Source: Streptomyces inusitatus | Lineage (GTDB): Bacteria > Actinomycetota > Actinomycetes > Streptomycetales > Streptomycetaceae | DNA length: 48,401 nt | Assembly (NCBI RefSeq): GCF_014651115.1 | Contig: NZ_BMWG01000012.1 | Location: 1-48,401 of the forward strand | Reading direction: 5' to 3' | In this document: positions 1 to 6,407 of the stretch, in pieces | How positions within the stretch are numbered: the stretch's first letter is position 1 | Layout: each line of letters starts with the position of its first letter | Made by a program: the position numbers and the translations under genes | Notes under the pieces: generated by a model | The model's input: only the letters and a program-made list of their open reading frames with translations | Told to the model about the DNA's origin: nothing | The model's database searches: none

Positions 1-62
1 CTCAGCGGGAGAGCGCTTCCCTGACACGGAAGAGGTCACTGGTTCAATCCCAGTATCGCGCA
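1..62 (+). tRNA. tRNA-Val (GAC), 5' end outside the window
   Basis: The anticodon stem CTTCC/GGAAG (16-20, 28-32) encloses the loop CTGACAC, giving anticodon GAC at 23-25, which reads valine codons. The T-arm ACTGG-TTCAATC-CCAGT follows at 38-54, then the acceptor 3' strand at 55-61 and discriminator A62. The next bases are CCG, so the CCA tail is not encoded. The first part of the acceptor stem and part of the D-arm lie before base 1. Confidence 0.93.
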
Positions 63-70
63 CCGCATCG

Positions 71-102
71 AAGCCCCCGGCCGTATCCACGGCCGGGGGC
101 TT
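71..102 (+). terminator. Terminator after tRNA-Val
   Basis: A perfect 14-bp stem (71-84 with 89-102) closes a 4-nt ATCC loop directly after the tRNA. There is no long U-tract, as is usual in streptomycetes. Confidence 0.8.
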
Positions 103-149
103 CGTCGTTCGGTCTTCGTCGTTCAGTCCTCGTCGCTCAAGCCGGGTGC

Positions 150-455
150 TCAGGAGGAGAAGAGCATCCGCCCGAAGCCCTTGTGACGGCCGTGGCCGTG
201 GCCGCCGTGGTGACCGCCGTGCTGCGGGGCTCCCCAGGCGGGCGCCGGAGGAGCCGGGTACGCCTGCGGGGCGGGCGGGGGCGGCGGGGCGGGCGCGGCC
301 GGCGGAACCTGCTGGTTCCACTGCGACTCCAGACGGGTGAGGGACTCCAGCTCGCCGTAGTCGAGGAATATCCCCCGGCAGCCGCCGCACTGCTCGATCT
401 GGACGCCGTTGCGGTTGTAGGTGTGCATCGGCGCATGGCACTTGGGACACTGCAT
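150..455 (-). CDS. TFIIB-type zinc-ribbon protein
   Basis: This 101-aa protein begins with a compact zinc ribbon: CPKC at residues 3-6 and CGGC at about 23-26, followed by GIFLDYGELESL, which is typical of the small zf-TFIIB (PF13453-like) family. Residues ~48-75 are a Pro/Ala linker, and the tail is rich in His and Gly (HGGHHGGHGHGRHKG) and could bind metal. A GAGGAG lies about 12 nt before the ATG at 455. The family has no established biochemical role; the ribbon suggests zinc-dependent nucleic-acid or protein binding. It probably forms a short unit with the phosphotransferase gene upstream of it. Confidence 0.8.
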   Translation of the reverse strand: MQCPKCHAPMHTYNRNGVQIEQCGGCRGIFLDYGELESLTRLESQWNQQVPPAAPAPPPPPAPQAYPAPPAPAWGAPQHGGHHGGHGHGRHKGFGRMLFSS

Positions 456-517
456 GGTCGTGGCTCACTCCTCGCTGATCGTCCGCACCCCGGTGATCAA
501 GGCGCGTGACAGGCAGC

Positions 518-1495
518 CTACGACGGATGCCCGTCCGCCAACTCGCCCGGGAGCCGGGTGATTCGGGCTATCCGGGCACAGGCCTCCAGCACCGCTGTCT
601 CCGTCTCGTCCGGTTCCCGCCCCTCGGCCGCCGCCCTGACGAGCGAGAGCGCGGCGGTCTGCGCGGTCAGCGCGCGGGCCGGAACGTCGAGCGGGGCCCA
701 GGGATCGCCGCCCGTACCGGCGGCCGCCGGACCTCCGGCGGCCGTGTAGGCGGCGTAGAACCGCCGCCACACCTCGGGAGCCAGCAGGCCCGCCGCGAAC
801 CAGGCGGCGGGGCGGGCGAGATCCCAGGCGGGGTCGCCGAGACCCAGATCGTCGACGTCTATCAGCAGCCAGGGGCCGCCGGGGGCGGGATACCGCACCA
901 ACTGCCCCAGATGCAGATCCCCGTGGCACAGAAACCCGCCCCGGGGCGCGAGGGCCTCGCCCCGGGCCCAGCCCGGCAGCCCCGCCCAGACCCGCTCCAC
1001 CCCGGCCGCCGCCGGGTGCTCCCCTGCCGCCGACCGCATCCGGGCGAGCGCGGCGGCCGCCTTCGCCGGGCCGCGCATCGGCGGCAGCGGTCCCGGCAGC
1101 TCCCCCGGCGCGACCGAGTGCAGGCGCGCGAGCAGGACAGCGGCCTCCTCCCAGGGGGCGGCGTCCGGATCCTCCGGGTCGACGGGCACGCCATAGGGCC
1201 AGGCGGTGACGGGCCGGTCCGACAGCGGCGGCGCGTCCAGGGGCAGCGGCGGCAGCAGGATCCCGGCCAGCCGAGGATCCCCGGCGACGGCGAGACGCGC
1301 CCGGTGCCCACCGGGATCGGTGCCCGGGGCATGCGCCTTGGCGACCGCCCGGCCGTGCCGGACGACCACCCCGTCGGCCCGGTCCGCGAGGACCTCCTCG
1401 TCCCGCCCGCAGGCCCGGCAGGCGCGTTCGGCGCCGCCGAAGTGGGCCGCCCGCCGAGCGGCCCCGGCGAGTGCGCTGACGACTGCTGTGCTCAC
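518..1495 (-). CDS. Aminoglycoside phosphotransferase-family (APH) kinase
   Basis: The 325-aa product has the APH/choline-kinase active site: a Brenner-type motif CHGDLHLGQL near residue 187 and, about 20 residues on, LIDVDDLGLGDPAWDLA, which carries the metal-binding Asp. Such enzymes phosphorylate small molecules with ATP, but the substrate cannot be told from sequence and nothing nearby implies antibiotic resistance. I chose the GTG at 1495 because GGGGGAG ends 3 nt before it; a GTG at 1516 is also in frame but has no ribosome site. The 5' flank is a 9-bp tandem repeat. Confidence 0.8.
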   Translation of the reverse strand: MSTAVVSALAGAARRAAHFGGAERACRACGRDEEVLADRADGVVVRHGRAVAKAHAPGTDPGGHRARLAVAGDPRLAGILLPPLPLDAPPLSDRPVTAWPYGVPVDPEDPDAAPWEEAAVLLARLHSVAPGELPGPLPPMRGPAKAAAALARMRSAAGEHPAAAGVERVWAGLPGWARGEALAPRGGFLCHGDLHLGQLVRYPAPGGPWLLIDVDDLGLGDPAWDLARPAAWFAAGLLAPEVWRRFYAAYTAAGGPAAAGTGGDPWAPLDVPARALTAQTAALSLVRAAAEGREPDETETAVLEACARIARITRLPGELADGHPS

Positions 1496-1513
1496 GATCT
1501 CCCCCGACGACGG

Positions 1514-1559
1514 CACGACCGGTCCCGACCGGCACGACCGGCACGACCGGCCCGACCGG
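1514..1559. repeat. Five copies of a 9-bp CACGACCGG-like repeat
   Basis: Copies at 1514, 1524, 1533, 1542 and 1551 alternate CACGACCGG and CCCGACCGG, with one extra T after the first. The array lies just upstream of the phosphotransferase start, within its presumed promoter region. Confidence 0.85.
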
Positions 1560-1584
1560 GAGCCTACGCGGCGCAGGGCCCAGG

Positions 1585-1630
1585 GCAGCGCTATGGCCGG
1601 TCAGCTCCCCAGCTGACCGGCCATCGCTGC
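1585..1630 (-). terminator. Large terminator hairpin
   Basis: A perfect 14-bp stem (1593-1606 with 1611-1624, CCCC loop) is extended by 6 bp (1585-1590 with 1625-1630) across a 2-nt bulge. It lies downstream of the small membrane-protein gene and upstream of the phosphotransferase, separating the two. Confidence 0.75.
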
Positions 1631-1713
1631 CGTCCGCCGCACCCCCGTCCCCACGGGGTTATCGGCCGGATGTCCCCGACCCGGACCGCTCTTCCGGGTC
1701 CGGAGCGCCTTTT

Positions 1714-1920
1714 TCAGCGCCCCAGCATCACGCCAACGGACGACGCCTGTGTGACCACCGCTTCCCAGCCGCCGAAGACGACTACCAGCAGGGCCGCGAG
1801 AGGGAGGACCATGGCGGTCGCCACCAGGGGATGACGCCGGCCGGACGCGTGACCGCCGAACGCGGCGGACGCCACGCGTCCCCGCGTGCGGATGATCGTC
1901 CGTGTTGCCGTGTCCGCCAT
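1714..1920 (-). CDS. Small single-pass membrane protein
   Basis: A 68-aa ORF with AGGAGAGG about 4 nt before the ATG at 1920. The N-terminal ~30 residues are basic (several Arg, His), followed by one hydrophobic segment of about 20 residues (VATAMVLPLAALLVVVFGGW), so it should be membrane-anchored with an N-in topology. I recognise no family. Support for it being real comes from the strong ribosome site, the structured upstream region and the strong terminator downstream. Confidence 0.6.
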   Translation of the reverse strand: MADTATRTIIRTRGRVASAAFGGHASGRRHPLVATAMVLPLAALLVVVFGGWEAVVTQASSVGVMLGR

Positions 1921-1945
1921 GGTTCCTCTCCTGTCGAATAGGACA

Positions 1946-1997
1946 GCGGCGGGTGCTTGACCTCGGGGGACGAGTGCTGCACCCGCCGCTTGACCTC
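1946..1997 (-). promoter_or_regulatory. Nested inverted and direct repeats upstream of the small membrane gene
   Basis: An 11-bp perfect inverted repeat (1946-1956 and 1979-1989, GCGGCGGGTGC/GCACCCGCCGC) is overlapped on the same side of each arm by the direct repeat GCTTGACCTC (1955-1964 and 1988-1997). The repeats are 33 bp apart, about three helical turns. This could be an operator or a folded leader for the gene starting at 1920. No regulator can be named. Confidence 0.5.
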
Positions 1998-2523
1998 AAC
2001 ACTAGGGATGCGACGGGGCCCGGGCGTCATGCCCGCGTACCGATTCCCGGGCCTCCCGGAGGATGAGCCGGCACCCTCTCGTCTACTCCCCTGGGTGGAG
2101 AAGCGACTCCGCTTCTTGGGGTCTTCCCGGAGGGGACGCCCGGGGGAAGGCCCCCGGAGGGCCGGAGCCGACGGCGGCCGGAAACCACAGCTTCTCCCCT
2201 GGTGACTTCTCTCACTCCGGCCACCCCCGCGTACCCCCCGCCCCGCCCCCGGCGGCCCGCCCGGCTTGCCACGACTTCGTCCGTACCCGGGCCGCCCGGC
2301 ACCGCCCCGGCGCGGCGGGCCCCGGCCGAGCCAATCCCCCTGCGCGGAAAGTCCGTTGACAACGGGCGCCGACGGGTGTGGCCGGATCCCGCGCTCCGCG
2401 GGCGCACTTCGGGCCGCCCGCGCGCCGCCGACAATCGATCCGCCCCCGAGGGCGCGGCCTATGAGCGGTCCGGGGCAGGGGTACGTAAGCTGTGCCACGG
2501 CAAAAACGGACGATCAGGCAGCC
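1998..2523. other. Non-coding stretch upstream of the kinase
   Basis: Together with the repeats on either side, about 720 bases separate the small membrane gene from the kinase. I see no ORF here with both a ribosome site and codon bias. A TTGACA at 2356-2361 could be a -35 element for the kinase, but no convincing -10 lies 16-19 bp downstream. Only local low-complexity C/G runs are otherwise visible. Confidence 0.5.
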
Positions 2524-2631
2524 GGGTGGGGAACCCCATCCGTTGGGACAGGGGTGGGGCTCGTTCCCACCCGCTCAGCAGGGGCGGGGCCTTCACCCGC
2601 CGCAGGCAGGGGGGTGGGCGACCCCACTCCC
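2524..2631 (+). repeat. Array of four short hairpins before the kinase gene
   Basis: Four imperfect dyads begin near 2524, 2552, 2582 and 2611, a spacing of 28-30 bp. The cores are GTGGGGAACCCCAT, GGTGGG-7 nt-CCCACC, GGCGGG-7 nt-CCCGCC and GTGGGCGACCCCAC. The middle two share identical geometry (6-bp arms, 7-nt loop). The array ends about 16 bases before the kinase ATG, so it would lie in the leader or promoter. G-runs also make the plus strand a G-quadruplex candidate. Confidence 0.65.
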
Positions 2632-2646
2632 AGGTAGGGGACGGAC

Positions 2647-3858
2647 ATGGCGATGATGCGGCTCCGGCGCGAGGACCCGCGTGTCGTCGGCTCGTTCCGG
2701 CTGCACCGGCGGCTCGGCGCGGGCGGGATGGGCGTCGTCTATCTGGGCTCCGACCGGCGCGGCCAGCGGGTCGCGCTGAAGGTGATCCGGCCGGATCTGG
2801 CCGAGGACCAGGAGTTCAGATCGCGGTTCGCCCGCGAGGTCTCGGCCGCCCGGCGGATCCGGGGCGGCTGTACGGCCCGGCTGGTCGCGGCCGATCTGGA
2901 GGCGGACCGCCCGTGGTTCGCCACCCAGTACGTCCCCGGCCCCTCGCTGCACGACCGGGTCGCCGAGGAGGGGGTGCTGCGCGCCGCCGAGGTCGCCGCC
3001 ATCGGCGCGGCGCTCTCCGAGGGCCTGGTGGCGGTGCACGAGGCCGGTGTCGTCCACCGGGACCTCAAGCCGTCGAACATCCTGCTCTCCCCCAAGGGCC
3101 CCCGCATCATCGACTTCGGCATCGCCTGGGCGACCGGCGCGAGCACGCTGACCCATGTCGGCACGGCGGTCGGCTCCCCCGGATTCCTCGCGCCCGAGCA
3201 GGTGCGCGGCGTCGCCGTCACCCCCGCCACGGACGTCTTCGCGCTGGGGGCCACCCTCGCCTACGCGGCGACCGCCGACTCGCCCTTCGGCCAGGGCGGT
3301 TCCGAGGTGATGCTCTACCGGGTGGTGCACGAGGAGCCGCAGCTGCACGGCGTGCCGGACGCGCTGGCCCCGCTGCTGCGGGCCTGTCTCGCGAAGGACC
3401 CCGAGGAGCGCCCCAGCACCCTTCAGCTCTCCATGCGGCTCAAGGAGATCGCGGCCCGTGAGGCGCAGGGGCTGCCGGAGGCCAGACAGCCAGCCCAGCG
3501 CGAGCGGATCGACGCCGACCGGCCCACCGCCCGCTACCCGGAGCGGCCCGCCCGTACCGAGCGCCTGGAGCGGTCCGAACGGCCCGACCGGCGGACCGCC
3601 GGGGGCTCGGGGCCCCGCTCGCAGCCCTCGCGGCCCGGTGGGGCGCGCACCGACGGAGGGCGGGCCGGCGGATCGCGGCCGCCCCGGCCGCGTGAGTCCG
3701 GCCGGGTGACCGGCCGTCAGGGCCCGGGGTCCGGGGTGCGCACCACCTCGACCGGACGGCGGCCGGCCAACCCCAGGCTGCTGCGGCAGCGGCTCGTCGT
3801 CTTCATCGTGGTCACCCTGATCGTGGCGCTGGGGATCGCCGCGGCCCAGCAGCTGTAG
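2647..3858 (+). CDS. Tail-anchored Ser/Thr protein kinase (PknB/Hanks type)
   Basis: All catalytic elements are present in this 403-aa protein: glycine loop LGAGGMGVVY (23-32), Lys45 in VALKV, HRDLKPSN from residue 137, DFG from residue 156 and an APEQ-type P+1 region. It should be an active kinase. After the kinase domain (to ~270) comes a ~105-residue Arg/Pro/Gly/Ser-rich linker and a single hydrophobic helix at about 382-400, ending a few residues before the stop. There is no PASTA or other extracytoplasmic sensor, so the domain faces the cytoplasm on a C-terminal anchor. GGTAGGGG precedes the ATG. The gene stands alone, so partners are unknown. Confidence 0.9.
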   Translation: MAMMRLRREDPRVVGSFRLHRRLGAGGMGVVYLGSDRRGQRVALKVIRPDLAEDQEFRSRFAREVSAARRIRGGCTARLVAADLEADRPWFATQYVPGPSLHDRVAEEGVLRAAEVAAIGAALSEGLVAVHEAGVVHRDLKPSNILLSPKGPRIIDFGIAWATGASTLTHVGTAVGSPGFLAPEQVRGVAVTPATDVFALGATLAYAATADSPFGQGGSEVMLYRVVHEEPQLHGVPDALAPLLRACLAKDPEERPSTLQLSMRLKEIAAREAQGLPEARQPAQRERIDADRPTARYPERPARTERLERSERPDRRTAGGSGPRSQPSRPGGARTDGGRAGGSRPPRPRESGRVTGRQGPGSGVRTTSTGRRPANPRLLRQRLVVFIVVTLIVALGIAAAQQL

Positions 3859-3885
3859 CGGGCGCGGCCCCGGGCCGGGCCGGGG

Positions 3886-4704
3886 TCAGGCCCCGGGGCG
3901 GCCGGTGGCGACGGCGTAGAAGGCCACGGCGGCGGCCGCGCCCACATTGAGCGAGTCCACTCCGTGCGCCATCGGGATCCGGACCCACTCGTCCGCCGCC
4001 CGCAGCGCCCGGGTGGAGAGCCCTTCGCCCTCCGCGCCGAGCATCAGCGCGACCCGGTCGAGCCGGTGCGGCTGGGCGTCGTCGATCACGGTGGCCTTCT
4101 CGTCGGGGGTGAGGGCGAGCAGTCTGAAGCCCGCCTCCCGTACCGTCTCCAGCCCCTTCGGCCAGCCCTCCAGCCGGGCGTACGGCACGGAGAACACCGC
4201 GCCCATCGACACCTTCACCGAACGGCGGTAGAGCGGGTCCGCGCAGTCGGGCGAGAGCAGGACGGCGTCCATGCCCAGCGCGGCGGCGCTGCGGAAGATC
4301 GCGCCGATGTTGGTGTGGTCGTTGACCGACTCCATGACGGCGACCCGGCGGGCGGACGTCAGCAGTTCGGCGGCGGTCGGCAGCGGCTTGCGCTGCATGG
4401 AGGCGAGCGCGCCCCGGTGCACGTGGTAGCCGGTGACGCGCTCGGCCAGCTCGGGGCTGACCGCGTACACCGGTGCGGGGAGTTCGTCGATGACGTCCCG
4501 CATGGTGTCGATCCACTTGGCGGAGAGCAGCATCGACCGCATCGCGTAGCCGGCGTCCCTGGCGCGTCTGATGACCTTCTCGCCCTCGGCGATGAACAGG
4601 CCCTCGGCGGGCTCGCGCCTGCGGCGCAGCTCGACATCGGTGAGACCGGTGTAGTCGCTCAGCCGGGGGTCGTCGGGGTCCTCGACGGTGATGAGATCAG
4701 CCAC
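3886..4704 (-). CDS. SpoU/TrmH-family RNA 2'-O-methyltransferase
   Basis: The 272-aa product matches SpoU methyltransferases: motif 1 NDHTNIGAIFRSAAALGMDAV around residues 127-147, motif 2 LMLGAEGEGLS and motif 3 IPMAHGVDSLNVGAAAAV at the C-terminus, which form the trefoil-knot SAM site. The N-terminal ~100 residues (PAEGLFIAEGEKVIRRA) resemble the substrate-binding extension of rRNA methyltransferases. The target nucleotide cannot be assigned. The start is the GTG at 4704; GGAGAAGG lies about 12 nt upstream. It converges with the kinase, with only 27 bp between stops. Confidence 0.88.
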   Translation of the reverse strand: MADLITVEDPDDPRLSDYTGLTDVELRRRREPAEGLFIAEGEKVIRRARDAGYAMRSMLLSAKWIDTMRDVIDELPAPVYAVSPELAERVTGYHVHRGALASMQRKPLPTAAELLTSARRVAVMESVNDHTNIGAIFRSAAALGMDAVLLSPDCADPLYRRSVKVSMGAVFSVPYARLEGWPKGLETVREAGFRLLALTPDEKATVIDDAQPHRLDRVALMLGAEGEGLSTRALRAADEWVRIPMAHGVDSLNVGAAAAVAFYAVATGRPGA

Positions 4705-4809
4705 AGGGTGATACTGCCTTCTCCTGGGTGTGGTGCCAACGTCTGGGAGACGGTTGGTTACCGGGGGGTACGGAATTCCGCGGTCACCGGATCGGTCCGG
4801 GGCGCCGGG

Positions 4810-4852
4810 TTCACGGGGTCACTGGTTCACGGGGTCACTGGTTCACCGGGTC
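4810..4852. repeat. 16-bp tandem repeat at the 3' end of the siroheme/cobalamin gene
   Basis: TTCACGGGGTCACTGG occurs at 4810-4825 and 4826-4841, followed by a partial degenerate copy from 4842. The stop codon of the uroporphyrinogen methyltransferase gene (4835-4837) lies inside the second copy, so unit gain or loss would alter the last residues or the stop. Confidence 0.85.
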
Positions 4853-6100
4853 GGCCGTCGTCGGCAGGGCGGCGGCGGCACGGGCCCCCACCTCGACCAC
4901 CTCTCCGATGACGATGACGGCCGGCGGGCGGACGTCCTCGGCAGCGACGGTCTCGGCGACGGTCTCCAGGGTGGCGTCCACCCGGCGCTGGGAGGCGGTG
5001 GTGCCCTCCTGGATCAGGGCGACCGGGGTGTGCGGGGCGCGGCCGCCCGCGATCAGGGCGCGGGCGATCGCGCCGATCTTGTCCACGCCCATCAGCACCA
5101 CGAGGGTGCCGCGCAGCCGGGCGAGCGCGTCCCAGTCCACCAGGGAACGTTCGTCCTCGGGGGCCACATGGCCGCTGACCACCGTGAACTCATGGGCGAC
5201 GCCCCGGTGGGTGACGGGGATGCCGGCCGCGCCGGGCACGCTGATGGAGCTGGAGATGCCGGGCACCACGGTGCAGGGGATGCCCGCCTCGGCGAGCGCC
5301 TCCAGCTCCTCCATGCCCCGGCCGAAGACATAGGGGTCGCCGCCCTTGAGCCGGACGACGGCCCGGCCCGCCCTGGCGTGCTCGATCAGCGCCGCGTTGA
5401 TCGCCTCCTGGGCCATGAACCGGCCGTACGGGATCTTCGCCGCGTCGATCACCTCGACGTGCGGGGGAAGTTCCGCGAGGAGGTCGCGGGGGCCCAGCCG
5501 GTCCGCGATGACGACATCGGCCTCGGCGAGGAGCCTGCGCCCCCGGACGGTGATCAGGTCCGGGTCGCCGGGGCCGCCGCCGACGAGGGCGACGCCGGGG
5601 GTTCTCGTACGGTGGTGGGGGGCCGCGATGGTCCCGTTGTGCAGGCCCTCCACGATGGCGTCGCGGACGGCGGCCGAGCGGCGGGGGTCGCGGCCGTGCG
5701 GGCCCGCGGTGAGGACGGCGACGGTGACGCCCTCCGAGCGGCCGGTGGCCGGGGTCCAGGCGGTGGCCGCGTCGGCGTCGTCGGAGCGTACGCACCAGAC
5801 GCGGGCGCGCTCGGCCTCGGCGGAGGCCCGGGCGTTGGCCTCGGGGTCGGTGGTGGCGATCAGGACGTACCAGGTCTCGGCGAGGTCGCCCTCGGCGTAC
5901 CGGCGGCGCTCCCAGCGGATCTCCCCGGCGGTGACCATGGCCTCCACGGAGGCGGTCGCCGAGGGCGACACCAGCGTGATGTCCGCGCCGGCGGCGATGA
6001 GCGCCGGGAGCCGGCGCTGGGCGACCTGTCCTCCGCCGATGACGACGACACGACGCCCGGAGAGACGGAGACCGACGGGGTAGGCGGGGTGATCGACCAT
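4835..6100 (-). CDS. cobA: Precorrin-2 dehydrogenase / uroporphyrinogen-III C-methyltransferase fusion
   Basis: The 421-aa protein starts with a Rossmann domain (RRVVVIGGGQVAQRRL, residues ~16-31) of the Met8p/CysG-N precorrin-2 oxidase/ferrochelatase type. From about residue 170 it continues as a SUMT: GGGPGDPDLITVRG, RLKGGDPYVFGRG and PGISSSISVPGAAGIPVTHRG are the family's SAM and substrate motifs. It methylates uroporphyrinogen III at C2 and C7 and can oxidise precorrin-2, feeding siroheme or corrinoid synthesis. No HemD domain is fused. The ATG at 6100 has GAGGAG 10 nt upstream; the ORF is open further but that extension is low-complexity Pro/Arg. Neighbouring cobT and cobL support a cobalamin role; sirohaem supply is equally possible. 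Confidence 0.93.
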   Translation of the reverse strand: MVDHPAYPVGLRLSGRRVVVIGGGQVAQRRLPALIAAGADITLVSPSATASVEAMVTAGEIRWERRRYAEGDLAETWYVLIATTDPEANARASAEAERARVWCVRSDDADAATAWTPATGRSEGVTVAVLTAGPHGRDPRRSAAVRDAIVEGLHNGTIAAPHHRTRTPGVALVGGGPGDPDLITVRGRRLLAEADVVIADRLGPRDLLAELPPHVEVIDAAKIPYGRFMAQEAINAALIEHARAGRAVVRLKGGDPYVFGRGMEELEALAEAGIPCTVVPGISSSISVPGAAGIPVTHRGVAHEFTVVSGHVAPEDERSLVDWDALARLRGTLVVLMGVDKIGAIARALIAGGRAPHTPVALIQEGTTASQRRVDATLETVAETVAAEDVRPPAVIVIGEVVEVGARAAAALPTTADPVNQ

Positions 6101-6353
6101 GGCGGTGGGGCTCCTCGGGCGGGTACGACGCGCTGCGTGGTGCGGGGTGATGGTGCGGGGTGCGTGCGGCGGGGTGCCGCCGCGTCCGCGAAGCGGCAGG
6201 TGGGGACGGGTCTTGCCTGCCTCGGCAAACTTTACGGTGCGGCCCCCGGGGGCGTGCGGGGGGCTTGGCGCGGGCCGCGCCAACGAACGCGCGGGCCCTT
6301 TCCGGGCCGGGCCCTCGGCGGCGGGCGGGGGGCGTGCGGGCGGGGACCTGAGT
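6101..6353 (-). promoter_or_regulatory. Upstream region of cobA with an AT-richer dyad
   Basis: About 300 bases without a gene separate cobA from bluB-cobT. I found no conserved cobalamin riboswitch core. The one compositional break is at about 6210-6237, where the minus strand reads CCGTAAAGTTTGCC followed by GAGGCAGGCAA. It holds the dyad TTGCC-6 nt-GGCAA and a possible -10 TAAAGT. This is the likeliest promoter or operator for cobA, but no factor can be named. Confidence 0.35.
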
Positions 6354-6401
6354 ACGCCCCCGGCGGGGTACGGCCCGGAGGCCGTACCCCGCCGGGGGCG
6401 C
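6354..6401 (-). terminator. Terminator after bluB-cobT
   Basis: A near-perfect ~21-bp stem (6355-6375 with 6380-6400) with a 4-nt loop starts 7 bases after the bluB-cobT stop. It should end that transcript and separate it from cobA. Confidence 0.85.
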
Positions 6402-6407
6402 AAGAGG

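Noticed and set aside
518..1495. Antibiotic resistance gene
   Set aside because: The APH fold alone does not show resistance, and the core-gene surroundings give no support for a resistance role.
4835..6403. Extended N-terminus of the CobA fusion to 6403
   Set aside because: The extra ~100 residues are Pro/Arg/Thr low complexity; ATG 6100 has a good ribosome site and starts right before the Rossmann domain.
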